Positions 1-11,000 of a DNA stretch of 64,000 nucleotides are shown here, in pieces. This DNA comes from Chaetoceros tenuissimus. Lineage: Eukaryota; Bacillariophyta; Thalassiosirophyceae; Chaetocerotales; Chaetocerotaceae. Numbering within the stretch: position 1 is the stretch's first letter; every line of letters starts with the position of its first letter. The position numbers and the translations under genes are program-made. The stretch lies in the NCBI GenBank assembly GCA_021927905.1, contig BLLK01000046.1, positions 806,001 to 870,000 on the forward strand, given 5' to 3'. The notes under the pieces were generated by a model. The model made no database searches. It saw only the letters and a program-made list of their open reading frames with translations, and was not told where the DNA came from.

Positions 1-287
1 ACCATAGCATCATGACTGTAGTTAGCAGCATTGGAGCTATGGGATACATCAATGGCATCTTCACCTTCTGATGCTTGTCCATCATCTGAGGAGTTGGAAG
101 AATAAGATATGGAGTCTATAGCTTCTTTGTTCAATTCAGTTCCAGCATTGAATTCATCATTGTTTTCTGAGTTTCTGTAGTCCTCATCGTCCAACACATC
201 TGCAATGAGCTCGTCAGAATCTGGTGTGTAACTCATTGACAACCCGAGATTTTTCTCATGGCTTTCCGAATCTTCATCGCTGCTCAT
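1..287 (-). CDS. Acidic Ser/Asp-rich protein, N-terminal part (cut by window edge)
   Basis: An ATG at 287 opens a frame that runs 95 codons to the left edge of the window without a stop. The visible part is strongly acidic and rich in Ser, Asp, Glu and Asn (it begins MSSDEDSESHEKNLGLS), and looks intrinsically disordered. There is no signal peptide, membrane segment or recognisable domain. Acidic Ser-rich tails of this kind are common in nuclear and trafficking proteins, but nothing visible here decides between them. The rest of the gene lies outside the window, so no function is offered. Confidence 0.6.
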   Translation of the reverse strand, partial: MSSDEDSESHEKNLGLSMSYTPDSDELIADVLDDEDYRNSENNDEFNAGTELNKEAIDSISYSSNSSDDGQASEGEDAIDVSHSSNAANYSHDAM

Positions 288-710
288 TTTTACAAACTTG
301 GGCTATGATATGAACGGGATTCTGTATTATTCTAGAAACAGGAGCAATTTTGTTGATACAACGAATATCTTTTTGATTACAATGAATATCTCTCATGTAT
401 CAAAGAGTGAAGTTGCAAATGCTCATTTTGTGCGTACGTATTGCACAATACCGAATTTTACTTAATTTATTTTAGAGGTTGCTCTTTGTGGGGGGAGTTT
501 CTTGGAGGGGAGATATAGAAAAAATGGAAGAAACGGGAAAGAAAGGAAGAGGGTGTCATTCTAAAAAATGCTCGTCATTGATACGGTATCATGTATATTT
601 GAGTATATTATTATTTATATTTGTATGAAACAAAAAAAGATGAGAGTGATAGTTTTCAACTTTTTTTGGAAAAAGAATGATGTTATGTATTTCGATGTAG
701 AATTCAAATA
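288..710. other. Intergenic, upstream of the acidic protein
   Basis: AT-rich spacer of 423 bp between the stop of the 602-aa gene and the ATG of the acidic protein, both on the minus strand. It should hold the promoter of the latter. A TACGTA palindrome sits at 435-440. Nothing else is recognised. Confidence 0.5.
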
Positions 711-2519
711 TCAAGCGTATTTCTTGTACCTCTCAACAGTTTCTTTCATAATCTCAATACTTTCCGTGGTTAATTGAAAAACAGCTTTATCGTAAGTCGC
801 CAGGTATCGAGAAGCCGTGCAAGAGATACTTGATGGTGTTATATGGAGATCAGTGGGCATATTAGCTGCAGCATATACCAATTTGTCAATGTCATTTACA
901 ATCGCCACTGTCCCTTCAATCTCATTGAGTTTTGACTTTAACTCTTCAAAGTACGCCACGATATGCATGAGATATTTACCTGTCGAAAGAAGGGGATAAG
1001 ATGAAGTCTCTCCTCTCACTGCAAAGTCTATTAGAGCAGCGGCATCATTACACATTCCGAGTAAACCATAACCTCCAAAAGGTAACTTCATATCTGAAGC
1101 CATGGAGTTGAAAACTGTAGACACCAGACCAGTCATGCGAACAGCTTGAAGAGAATCCTGACGATTATAAGGTTTTGCAAGTTCTGTTCTTTCTAGCCAT
1201 GGTACATCAACATCATGGTTCGCATATACTGCAGTCAAACCAGATATATCAACATAGAATTGTAAATTGCATCGTTTACCATCACCAACGAGTGGTCCAG
1301 ATATGACAACGTCAAGCCCTCCATGCGGTGCTGGAAAATATGTTGGTCGTGTATCAACGGGCGACTCAACTCCTGTCTTTTGTTGAAGTGAGAGTGGAAT
1401 GTTTGTAAAGGATCCGTCTTCTTCTTTTACACACAACGCCACTCCAAACTGTGCGAATGTAGATTTTGGGCAGACTTCCACTACATGATTGGAATCCAGC
1501 ATTTCCTCAATTAATTGATGAGGTTGATTGATACTTTTGCCATTGTGTTCAACAGTGAACAAATCATTACTTTTTGCACCCTTTGAAAGAAGATATATAT
1601 TATATCCGAGCTTTGTCAATAACAGCGCAAAAAGACGATTCTTCAAACACTCATCGTTCGTATGAGTGCATTGAGCATCACCCCACCCAAAATATAAATC
1701 AGGGAGAAATCTTTCATCAATGAGTGTAGGCTTCGCCAATAAATTTTTATCGTCTGGATCATAGGTACCATTAATATTTTTCATGATACCTTCCATATCT
1801 TGAATCATTTGCCCAAAATCTTTTTCCATGACAAAAGGATTTGGTAATCCTTCATTCTTGTATTCATTGTTATTTTCCAAATGAGATCTATCAAAGCTCA
1901 GATTTCCTTGGTCCTTTTCACCTCGACAATATAGATCCAATGGAGTCTCTTTCATATCCCACGTACGATTAGCTTGGTGAGCATTCAACATTGCAATTAC
2001 TTCAAGAAGTGTCAAGTTCAAGCCTCCAATATCTTCTAGTGGATCTTGTTCAGATTTATCAGCCATAATTTTAGCTGTTACCCAAGAAGCAATATTAGAC
2101 GCAACATTTCCCAACGAAGTTTCTAGTGGTCCAATACCCAATACAGGCAAAAGGGCAGCACCATATGTTTTGCCAAGTACCTTGATCAATGTACTTCCAA
2201 TAACAAGAGACAATTCTTTCTTTAGGAATTCGGGTGTATCTTCATTTCCTGGTTTTAGTTGAGATAGATACTGCCCTAAACTAATTAGTTTCCAATCCTT
2301 ATTTCTCTCAAGAAAATTTTGATCTAATTCGAGACATCGTATTTTCTTCTGCCCTTGATTAGGAGTGATGATTCGATGGATTCTGTAGTCAGTCCATCCA
2401 TTTTCTATTTCCGTGAGACGCTTTTTGATGGAACCTTTGTATCGCAGAAGCGCAATTAATAGCGGAAGAAGTATGAGCCAAAGCTGCGAGTTGAAAACCA
2501 TTCCAAGATATGGTAGCAT
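711..2519 (-). CDS. Uncharacterised 602-aa protein with N-terminal membrane anchor
   Basis: Single-exon frame starting at a true ATG (2519). Residues about 8-25 (SQLWLILLPLLIALLRY) form one hydrophobic segment followed at once by basic residues, as in a signal anchor with the rest of the chain cytosolic. The remaining roughly 570 residues look globular and soluble, with no low-complexity runs. A Gly-rich stretch near residue 490 (LPFGGYGLLGMCNDAAALI) and a segment near 420 (FPAPHGGLDVVISGPLV) look like conserved core motifs. I do not recognise the family and see no classic catalytic signature. The length, single-exon structure and balanced composition make it a confident gene of unknown function. 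The start overlaps the 3' end of a cyclin-like frame immediately upstream. Confidence 0.85.
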   Translation of the reverse strand: MLPYLGMVFNSQLWLILLPLLIALLRYKGSIKKRLTEIENGWTDYRIHRIITPNQGQKKIRCLELDQNFLERNKDWKLISLGQYLSQLKPGNEDTPEFLKKELSLVIGSTLIKVLGKTYGAALLPVLGIGPLETSLGNVASNIASWVTAKIMADKSEQDPLEDIGGLNLTLLEVIAMLNAHQANRTWDMKETPLDLYCRGEKDQGNLSFDRSHLENNNEYKNEGLPNPFVMEKDFGQMIQDMEGIMKNINGTYDPDDKNLLAKPTLIDERFLPDLYFGWGDAQCTHTNDECLKNRLFALLLTKLGYNIYLLSKGAKSNDLFTVEHNGKSINQPHQLIEEMLDSNHVVEVCPKSTFAQFGVALCVKEEDGSFTNIPLSLQQKTGVESPVDTRPTYFPAPHGGLDVVISGPLVGDGKRCNLQFYVDISGLTAVYANHDVDVPWLERTELAKPYNRQDSLQAVRMTGLVSTVFNSMASDMKLPFGGYGLLGMCNDAAALIDFAVRGETSSYPLLSTGKYLMHIVAYFEELKSKLNEIEGTVAIVNDIDKLVYAAANMPTDLHITPSSISCTASRYLATYDKAVFQLTTESIEIMKETVERYKKYA

Positions 2520-2887
2520 TGCTTTTTTGAAATAATACTCATGAAACGGTCAAAGGTAGTCAATGTGATGTACAACACTTCACCCTTGATCTCCATAACT
2601 AGGTCGAGCCACTCACAAATATTCACACGCCAACTAGGATCAGGTTGCTGCAGAGCTCTAGTACTATTTTCACCCGATGGATGAGAGTTGGATAGGAACT
2701 GAGCAAAGTAATCTGAACATTGGTAGGTATGACATAGTTACTGCTCGAATGCTAGGGTATGCCGGTCTAGTTGCTCATCTCGTGCTATATCAAGTAGTTC
2801 ACTTTTATTATCATCCTCTTCAGCTTCATGATCTGATTCGGCCCGTAGAACAGGTTCGTCATCTTCTGGAATAATATGCATTATCAT
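2520..2887 (-). pseudogene. Truncated diatom-type cyclin remnant (N-terminal half of the cyclin box)
   Basis: From an ATG at 2887 the minus strand encodes an acidic leader (MIMHIIPEDDEPVLRAESD). An in-frame TAA follows, but it lies inside a possible 84-nt GT-AG intron (2741-2658, donor GTAACT). Beyond it the same frame reads DPSWRVNICEWLDLVMEIK and then EVLYITLTTFDRFMSI. This is the first cyclin-box helix pair, with the WR, CEW and DRF residues typical of diatom-specific cyclins. Homology stops near 2525, and the next gene starts at 2519 in another frame. The rest of the cyclin fold (the AaKxeE helix onward) is absent. Best read as the 5' remnant of a cyclin gene cut off when the 602-aa gene came to lie next to it. 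A short expressed cyclin fragment is the alternative. Confidence 0.6.
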
Positions 2888-3255
2888 TTTCGAATTCAGT
2901 TGGATGGAATATTTGGAAATGCTATGAAGAGAGGGGGGTCATAGTTCATGTTACATGAACACATTGAACATATTTGGATTGCCTTAACTTATGGTTTTGG
3001 GTCAAGTTTCCTTTTTAGTTGTTTCTATTTTCAGTTTTGTTCTTGACTTACTAGTCTCCCGAATTTACTGCGTTGTTGATTATAGATGGTACCTTCTGCT
3101 TCAAGATACACTTCCATGAATTCAAATTCTTCCTCGTGGATTCCATTTTTGATCACGTTCAAAATAGCAGCTTGAGTAGTGTCATTGCTTTTGTCTTTGT
3201 TACTGCTTTCTGTGGCAGTGATTGGTTTATTGCCAATGTTTGCGTTCTCGTGGTG
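2888..3255. other. Intergenic spacer
   Basis: AT-rich spacer of 368 bp between the orphan gene's stop and the cyclin remnant's ATG. No coding frame, repeat or recognisable site was seen. Confidence 0.4.
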
Positions 3256-4519
3256 CTATACTCCAACTTTAAATCTTGAGTGGTACTTCCACATATAGTT
3301 AAATAGATCCGACACAAACGCACGGTGTTTTTTCAGGTCTGGTAAATAAAAATTTTTGTCAACTTCTTTGTGTTTGTATTTGGCTGCGTATTTGTGAATT
3401 TCTTCCTCGATGGTGTCATGTACTTTCATATTTAGATTCATGCATCTTTCTTGAAATTTTTTCTTTGATTCTAAATAAACTTCGTTGGGTGGAGAATTCC
3501 TTCCGTTTGTTGGTTTTGATGATTTCTCTTTTTCTTCGCTTACTGTTTGCTCTGGATCCGAAGAAGATTCGTTTCTATGTGCTCGGTATAGTTGTTCCAC
3601 TTTTACAAGGTCGTAGTACTTGAAAAAACGGCATACGTATTCCCATGGTGGAAGTTTTTTCAATAATCCTCCGTCATCTGTGTGTTCTTGGAACCAACTT
3701 TCTATTTCTGACTCTCTCTTTAGATTGTTGGGATAAATCATTAAAATGAGCACGCAAGAGTAGTTGACGTATCTCATAACTTTTGCTCCCCATGTTTGTG
3801 AGCTTCTTAGTTTTTTGTGGCAATTACTGATGATCATTTTTTTTATGCCCGGAATAATGAATTTCTCTATTATTTCATTGTCTTCGGGAGATTTTGAAAG
3901 ACTCCTGATAATATCAATCCCATGGAGTGAATCGCATTTGTATCGATAAGTGTCTGTTGGTAGCGCAGCGATACCAGACAAAGTGGAAGTTTCGGTAACT
4001 GAGTTTCTCTTAGGCTGAAAAGATGTTAATTTTGGTGGTAGGTATGTTTTGTTGAAATGAAAAATTTCTCCTTACCGGGAATTTTAGAATCTGTTGCAAA
4101 AGTGCTTTCGGTAGATACAATATCTGATTATTTAGTAGTATTTTGGTAATGATCTCATGAGCTTTTAGAATTTGATTTGGATCGGATGTAGATGTCGTTA
4201 CTTCTTTTTTCAGACATGCGATGGTGGTGGTTGCAAATGTTTCTCTTTGTTTATCAACTTCTTTTTTTTTGGACATGTCCTTTTTCCTTCCGAACTTCAT
4301 GCCCGCTGGAAAAAAATCTCTAAGTTTGAATCCAAAATATAGTTCGTGGACTTGGATGAGCGAAGTGTGTTGAGCGTTGAAATGTTTTGAAGCTGCGAAA
4401 TTCGTGTTTAGGATACCTTCGTGTATTTTGTTCCATGCTTCATCTATGGTTTTCTCGTTCTGTTGTTCTTCGTTATCGGAATCTGAATCTGAGTGTCCAT
4501 TGCCTGGTGGGGTATTCAT
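3256..4519 (-). CDS. Orphan two-exon protein, about 400 aa
   Basis: Exon 1 is 4519-4076 and exon 2 is 4014-3256. They join in phase 0 across a 61-nt intron (4075-4015, GTAAGG...TTTTCAG), giving about 400 residues. The N-terminus is acidic and Ser/Asp-rich (MNTPPGNGHSDSDSDNEEQ), followed by a Lys-rich segment near residue 75 and helical stretches. The second exon has an acidic/Ser-rich linker near residue 290 and ends in basic residues. There is no signal peptide or membrane segment, and I recognise no domain. Clean splice signals and two long open frames support a real gene. It lies beside a broken cyclin, so it could be lineage-restricted. Nuclear or DNA-associated roles would be guesses. 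Confidence 0.65.
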
Positions 4520-5093
4520 GGAAAGATATTCATATAGTTGTTACGTATCAAATATCAAAATAGTAATTATGCTTTTGTGTAAATATCTAAAGTGTTGAAT
4601 GTTAATGTTCAATGTGGAAAAGATACTAAGTAGGGTTCGGGTTCTCAAAATCTACCAGCCTAACAGTGGGATCTTCTCATTCACGTTACGTCGGATAAAC
4701 TTTCATCCCCATTTTCTTCTGTGTATTATATTAGATATCGTATCGTTTGTATTTATGGATTTGTTTGCTGAGTAGTTTGCTAGTATCACATTATATTCTG
4801 ACATCTTCGGAGTTGCAGCAGGAAGGAGATCTTTTTTTACTTTTATTTTTTGTATCTTTTGTCAAGAATAAATTGGTATGTGTCGTCATTGTCACAAGGG
4901 GCATTCAAATGCCAAATAATATTTGGCTAGGGTAAGTATCATCTTCATTGTTCATCGTACCTTATCTTATCTCCTTGCTACTTGCTCTCTCTCAAATGCT
5001 TGTTACTCGCTTCTCGCTTCATTACTACAAACAATACAACAAACAGATTGAACTTTCACAGGCTCTCGTATTGCAATAAGTGGTGTACATATC
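4520..5093. promoter_or_regulatory. Divergent promoter region: orphan gene / CSN5
   Basis: Shared upstream region of 574 bp between the minus-strand orphan and plus-strand CSN5. T-rich tracts and scattered short open frames are present. No TATA box or known motif can be assigned with confidence. Confidence 0.35.
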
Positions 5094-6332
5094 ATGACAG
5101 ATACTAGGTACACGTTTGATGCAGAAAAGCTAGAGAAGCTTCGAAAAGAGAGTCCTTGGAAAAGTGAGGCCAAGTACTTCAAAGATGTCTGTGTATCACC
5201 AACAGCAATTGTCAAAATGGTAAGTTCAATTTATAATCGGATGTAGGATCTAGCTCTTCATTTGACCATTATACTATTTGCAAATTTTGTGGAAACCTAT
5301 GAAATTTCAATCCTTCTTAACTGCAGAGAGTATCTTACGACCTGATCTTTTTGCTCACAATCTTTTTTCTAGATGACACACTGTCAATCAGGTGTAGACA
5401 AGGGTATTCGAAAAGGTGGCAATCCTATTGAAGTAATGGGTCTACTTCTTGGGAGACCAGATCCTCAAACCCCCAAAACTCTTGTTGTCACTGATGTTTT
5501 TCCGCTACCAATTGAAGGATTTGAAACGCGTGTCATCGCGGATGATGAAGATGTCGTCAATCACATGATTGCATTGGGAGAATCTCTTGAAAATACAAGA
5601 AAAGAAAAATTCATGGGATGGTATCACAGTCATCCTTTTGATCTAGGTCCTAATAGTCATTGTTTCCTGAGTAGTACTGATATCACTACCCAACTTCAAT
5701 GGCAAAGAATGGAAGATCCGCACGGAAATCCTTTTCTGGCAATGGTTGTTGATCCTTTGCGATCCATGGCAAAAGAAACTCCGCAAGTCAAGGCGTTTCG
5801 TGTTTATCCTCCTGAATATAGTTCATCAGTTGCTAATGAATGTCCAGACGGTAGCATTATTGCTGATGAGAAGGAGAGATTGGAAAAATGGGGATCGTGT
5901 TGGAATAGATACTACGAACTTGATATCGATTATTTCATGTCCAATAGTGCTAGGCGTGTAATGGATATCTTGACCAAAAATCTTTGGATGAATACGTTGA
6001 GTCTCAATAGCCTTGAGTCAGAAAGTAGGAAGCAGTATCCTGATAGAATTGAAAAGGTTGCAGAGACAATAAAGAAAGCCGATGCGACAGGATTCGCTGC
6101 ATCTTTGATGGAGAAGAGAAGTATGCCTGGGCTATCGTCATCAAGCGGACCTGTCCGAGGTGGAGCCTCTAGTGGAGGCCTTAGCAGCAGTGAAGGCGGA
6201 AGCTCTTCGACTAGGGCTTCCTCGAAAAAGGCAGAAGAGATTGGTGAAGCTTGTGATGAGTTGGTAGACTTTGCTTCTGAAAAGATTCATGAAGGTTTCA
6301 CTCAGATTGCAAAGAAAAGTATTTTTTCATAG
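5094..6332 (+). CDS. CSN5: COP9 signalosome subunit 5, JAMM metalloprotease
   Basis: Exon 1 is 5094-5219 and exon 2 is 5373-6332, joined in phase 0 over a 153-nt intron, giving 361 aa. CSN5 is the zinc isopeptidase of the COP9 signalosome; it removes NEDD8 from cullins and so controls cullin-RING ubiquitin ligases. The N-terminus (SPWKSEAKYFKDVCVSPTA) matches the family. The JAMM residues are visible: Glu in IEVMGLLLG, the His pair in WYHSHP, and Asp in LSSTDITTQ, followed by the MVVDP strand. The middle (YYELDIDYFMSN, NLWMNTLSLNSL) is also CSN5-like. Fifteen residues lie between the second His and the Asp, where the textbook motif has ten. The C-terminus is a Ser/Gly-rich linker, then a helix. 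Rpn11 is the main alternative but fits less well. Confidence 0.93.
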
Positions 6333-6540
6333 ACGCATGATACACTATTCATTCTAGTCAGTTTGTGATATATCCTTTTTTGTTTATGTACAAATACGGT
6401 GCGTCTAGGTTCTAGATTTCACAAGTACAATTCAACAAAGTCCAACTATGCATATAAAAATGTAGCGATAATTAGCTTTTGTAAATATAAGAGTCCATTT
6501 GTCTCGTATAAAATAAGAAACAGCCGACGTAGTGGTGAAT

Positions 6541-7599
6541 TTACTTCTCCTCTACTTCCTCTTCACTAGCATCTTCATCAGTCTCATCTTGGTTGGATGA
6601 AGCCAAGCTTTCTTCTGTAGCGTCTACCATAGCTTGAGTACTTGCATCTACGGAACTGACAAATGGTAAATTCTCAAATTTCTTAATGATACTTTTTGCC
6701 AACTTTAGTCCTTCTGCTTCATCACTATGCTTTAGACAAATCTTTACTGCCAATTCAATGGTTTCTTGGGTAGGTCCTTCACTACATTTTCTTTCCTTCA
6801 GATAAGCTCTCTTGGCACGCTTTTTCATGCTTTGAGTAGGGAAAGAAACACGTCTCACAAGAAGATCAACAATACCCTTGGCAGCAACTGCAGCCTTTGC
6901 ATTTAAATCTGATTCATCTCCTTCTGGAGCAACATATCCTTCTACACCCTTTGCCAATACTTTCAAGATGGACTCATTGACAACATCCGTCTGCGCAGCA
7001 ATATACAGCCCAGATTGAGCCTGCATATTGAAAACTCCAGCAGTATATAATCCAGCATTGACAAGGAATTTATCATATGTTTCATCAATTCCAGCCTCAC
7101 TGGTGAGACTTCTAGTCATGCCTTCAATAGCAATCTGAGCAGCCTCCACAGTCAATTTAAAATCATTGCATCTTTTGAGATCCAAAAGTGCAGTTTTAAT
7201 CACTTGTGCATCTTTTGGAGATTGAGGACGGGATGAATTACATAATTCGATGAAATCGCTTAAGCGTACTTTTTGATGTCCTGCCAGATGCTTTTGAAGT
7301 ACAGACCATGCTTGACCTGGTGTAAAGTTCTCATCAAGGGTGGTAAGTACTGAAGGTGCTTTAGTGCTTGTGGGTGTTTCAATAGTCACTGTTACCGCTT
7401 CTTGCTGCTCTTGCTGCTCTTCTGGTTTTGTAGAAAAGTTATTGATTTGAATATGGAATGGTGTTTGATATTGAGGGATTGTATTGCTGGATGTCGAAAG
7501 CAATGTGACATACGAGTTGTTTTGTGTTGCAATTACTTTTGATACATATTTTTGGCATCGATGGAATCGGAGCGCCGACCTTACGATTGAAGAACGCAT
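6541..7599 (-). CDS. Uncharacterised protein with mitochondrial-type presequence
   Basis: The frame is open further upstream, but the first in-frame ATG is at 7599, giving 352 aa. The start (MRSSIVRSALRFHRCQKYV) is rich in Arg, Ser and hydrophobic residues without acidic ones, as in a mitochondrial presequence. A Gln/Glu/Thr-rich linker follows near residue 60, then an all-helical Ala/Leu-rich region and a highly acidic C-terminus (DETDEDASEEEVEEK). A basic patch lies near residue 255 (MKKRAKRAYLKERK). Helical repeat proteins of mitochondrial translation look broadly like this, but I see no diagnostic motif. Its 3' end faces CSN5 across 208 bp. It faces the CSC1 gene across a 418-bp divergent promoter. 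Confidence 0.75.
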   Translation of the reverse strand: MRSSIVRSALRFHRCQKYVSKVIATQNNSYVTLLSTSSNTIPQYQTPFHIQINNFSTKPEEQQEQQEAVTVTIETPTSTKAPSVLTTLDENFTPGQAWSVLQKHLAGHQKVRLSDFIELCNSSRPQSPKDAQVIKTALLDLKRCNDFKLTVEAAQIAIEGMTRSLTSEAGIDETYDKFLVNAGLYTAGVFNMQAQSGLYIAAQTDVVNESILKVLAKGVEGYVAPEGDESDLNAKAAVAAKGIVDLLVRRVSFPTQSMKKRAKRAYLKERKCSEGPTQETIELAVKICLKHSDEAEGLKLAKSIIKKFENLPFVSSVDASTQAMVDATEESLASSNQDETDEDASEEEVEEK

Positions 7600-8017
7600 G
7601 ATATTTATAGTATATGTTAAATAGAATATCTGTGAGTTGCAACAAGATATGAATTCAGGCAATTAAATAGGAGGAACAGTAATGCATTTGAATGTGTTTT
7701 CTTTTTTGTTAGATTTTTGCGGCTGTGATACTATTGAAAACGAGAAAGAAGAGGGAAGGAAAGACAAAGTATGAAATACTCCTTATACAATGACGTTCGT
7801 GCTAAGAATGAAATCGTGCAATTCAACGGCAGTTCAACAGCAATGGCCAGTCGTGTTCAAATGTTGAACAACAACAACAACATGTATTTTTTTAATGAAA
7901 GTTGATGAAAGCTTTTATTCCTCCTTTATTTAAGGTCACTTCTAATCATTAAAGCCTAAGCACTTGATCAGTGTAGACGTTCATTGATAATAGTCAAGTC
8001 TCAAAAGCAGCAGCAAA
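7600..8017. promoter_or_regulatory. Divergent promoter region: mitochondrial-type unknown / CSC1-like channel
   Basis: Region of 418 bp shared by two divergent start codons. A TGACGT half-CRE lies near 7791 (acaatgacgttcg). In diatoms TGACGT is the core of CO2/cAMP-responsive elements bound by bZIP factors, but a single half site is weak evidence. Short CAA repeats lie near 7866. Confidence 0.3.
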
Positions 8018-11000
8018 ATGGACGGCGATGTGATAACTTCTTCAGCAGCAACCATGGCGAACACTACCCTAGTCAATGTTCCCCAGTGGCTCATAGATTT
8101 GCACAACTATAGAAAGTCTCTCTTTATGAGAATCGTCGAGCCAGTGATTGTCTACATATTGGGACCAGTAGTTGAGGATGATATCTCTCACGATACTCAT
8201 AGCACAAACATGTATCAGGAAGCCCTGGATGATAGAAGAAGACTGGGATTTTTACCAAACTATGTAGAAGATGTTTCCTCGTTTCGAGAAACTTCCATGT
8301 CATTTGCTACACTGGTAATGATGTTTACAATCATGACTTGCGTACTGCTTGTATTTTTGTCATGCTTTTACCATAATCAAAAGACTGCACCATTGTTTGC
8401 TTCTCCGAGAAGACATCGGTTGCCAAAATTGGTGCCGCCACCTCTTCCAGTAGATGGTACTTTTAGTTGGATCAAAGTTTGCTTCTATTTATCAGATGAA
8501 GAGGTACGTTTGGATTTTTTCTGAATGCTTGAAAATGATTTCATATTGCTCACATTATTATTATAGCTCATTAATCGAGTAGGCTTTGATTCATTAATTT
8601 TCATTCGGTTCCATCGTTTAGCATTGCGATGTATTTTCAAAATGTCCTTGTTTTCATTTTCAGTCCTACTTCCACTCAACTTTACCGGAGGAGGTCATGC
8701 AAATGCATCAGATTTGAAGGGATATGTTGGATCACTTTTATTTACAGATTTTCTCCGATTTTCAATGGCCAATGTCACAGGAGGATCTCCACGGTTGTGG
8801 GTTCATTGTGCAGCAGCATATCTATTGAGTGGAATTGTCATGAGGGAGCTCGTTGTGGAATACAATGCTTTCAATAATATTCGTCATCGTTATATGCTCT
8901 CAAAAGAACCTCATTTGCGGACCGTGTTGGTTAGTAATATCCCACGTCATTTGCGATCTCCGAAAAAGATAAGGAATTATTTCAAGCATGTATACCCGAA
9001 TGCGGTTCGAAATGTAACCATGTGTCAGAATCTCATTCGTTTGGAAAAATTAGTCGCTGCAAGGAATCAAATCTTGAACAAGATTGAAAAAGAGATTTTA
9101 AACTTGTGTAGAAGTGAGAAGAGGAAATTGATTGGAAGGTCCAAGCTGCAAAATGTAACTCAAGCATCTGTTCAGTATTTTGAAGATTTAGGTATTGTGA
9201 GAGGGACTTCCGAACGATTGACAAATTTGTACGGCAGGTTAGAATTTATGAATACAATGGTGCAGGAAGAACAATCAAGAAGACAGAGAGTGATGAAAAA
9301 GTTGGATAAAATGGAAGCCAAAATTGGACGAAAAGACATTGATTATATTCTCGCTACACCATATCTCGGCCAAGAGGCCATGCGAAGGAGCAGAAAAGAT
9401 GCAAATGCTTCCGGTCCTACGAAACGTAGAGGCAATGGTGAAACAAATGAGAAAAGTTTTGGTCCTACTGGATTTGACTATGTCAACTTTGGCGAGAATG
9501 AAAAGAAAAAGAAGAAAAGACCTTTTGCAAAAGCTAGGCAGGCTATCAAAAGATATTCAAAATCTGTGTTTGATGCAAGTTTGATTGGTAAGCCTGTTCG
9601 TCGTTACGAGGATGGCCTTGGGGAGCCTGAATATGATGCTATTGAAAATCACTACAATGAAGTGACAGATAAAGCCTTTGTGGAGATGAAAACATTCACC
9701 GCATCTACCATCGCAATTCAGTCCATGCACAGTTCAAAACCTGGAGCTATGCAAGTGAAAATGGCACCTGAACCAAGAGACGTACTATGGAATAATATCT
9801 ACGTGTCAAAAGGTGCCAAAAGGACAAGGGCTTATATTGGAGATACGATAGTGATATTATTGATTTCATTTTACGTTGTCCCAGTTGCGTTGATTTCGCT
9901 CCTAGTGAGTGAATCTGCATTGATATCTATTTCACCAAGGTTAGCTCAACTGGACGAAGCCTCTGCTCTTTTCTCCACCCTTCTAGCTCTAGTACAACCA
10001 ATTTGTTTGATTATTATCCAGCAGCTGTTGCCTCCATTATTCATGCAAATTTCAAAAGCAGAAGGGATTACAGCATTCAGTGAATGCCAAATGAGGTCAT
10101 TTTCTCGGTACTTCATGTTCCAAGTATTGAATGTGTTCTTGGTAACTGCAGTTGCTGGAAGTATTTTTGATACACTTGCGATCATCATTGAGAACCCTGA
10201 AGCCGCATTTGAAATGTTGGGTAACTCTCTACCGAGATTATCTTCTTTCTTTATATCCCTGGTTACAATGAAAACGTTCCTAGGTTTGGGCGTGGAACTA
10301 GTGCGCGCGATTTCAATTGTGCAGTCACTGTTACGTTTTTTGATAGCTCGGAATGCAACATTACGAATGAAGAAGAAAATAATAGTGGGTATGCGAGCAA
10401 TTGATGATCCTGGTTGGTTTCCTTTCCACAAGATTCTTGCACAAGATATGCTTGTTGTGGTAATTAGTGTGGTATTCGCAGTTGTTGCCCCAATTGTACT
10501 TTTACCATGCATTCTTTACTTCTTGTTCTCAAGAATATTATGGACACATCATCATCTTTACATATACGAAAGCGTCTTTGAGTCTGGAGGGCAATTTTGG
10601 CCAAAGATTTTCAGGCGATTTGTGTTCGGCCTCATCATTGCCCAAATGACCATCACGGGGCAATTTATCTTGAAGGAAGCAAGACATGAGGCTTATGCAA
10701 CAATTGCGTTGATGTTCATCACATATTTCTTTTTACGCTCCACTAGATCTCGTTATGATCCACCTAGTTCTACTTTGCCGCTTGAGGTCGCAACAATCAT
10801 GGATATCACTGTTGCACAGGAAAAGGAAGCTCGCAAAGAAAGTAAGAAGGCAGAAGGACTGGACAGTATGGACATTGACATTAACGACGAGGATGATGAT
10901 GACAGATATCTTTTGAGTAATTTTGATCCATTTGAGCACGCATATGCCCAGCCTGCCCTTAGAGCAAGTGGAGTTGCAAAACCAGAACAGCCTTTTCCAC

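Noticed and set aside
7600-7662. Longer N-terminus for the mitochondrial-type protein
   Set aside because: The extension begins with TTG; the ATG at 7599 gives a typical presequence. The same reasoning moved the starts of the genes at 20817, 26392, 36271, 41458 and 46260.
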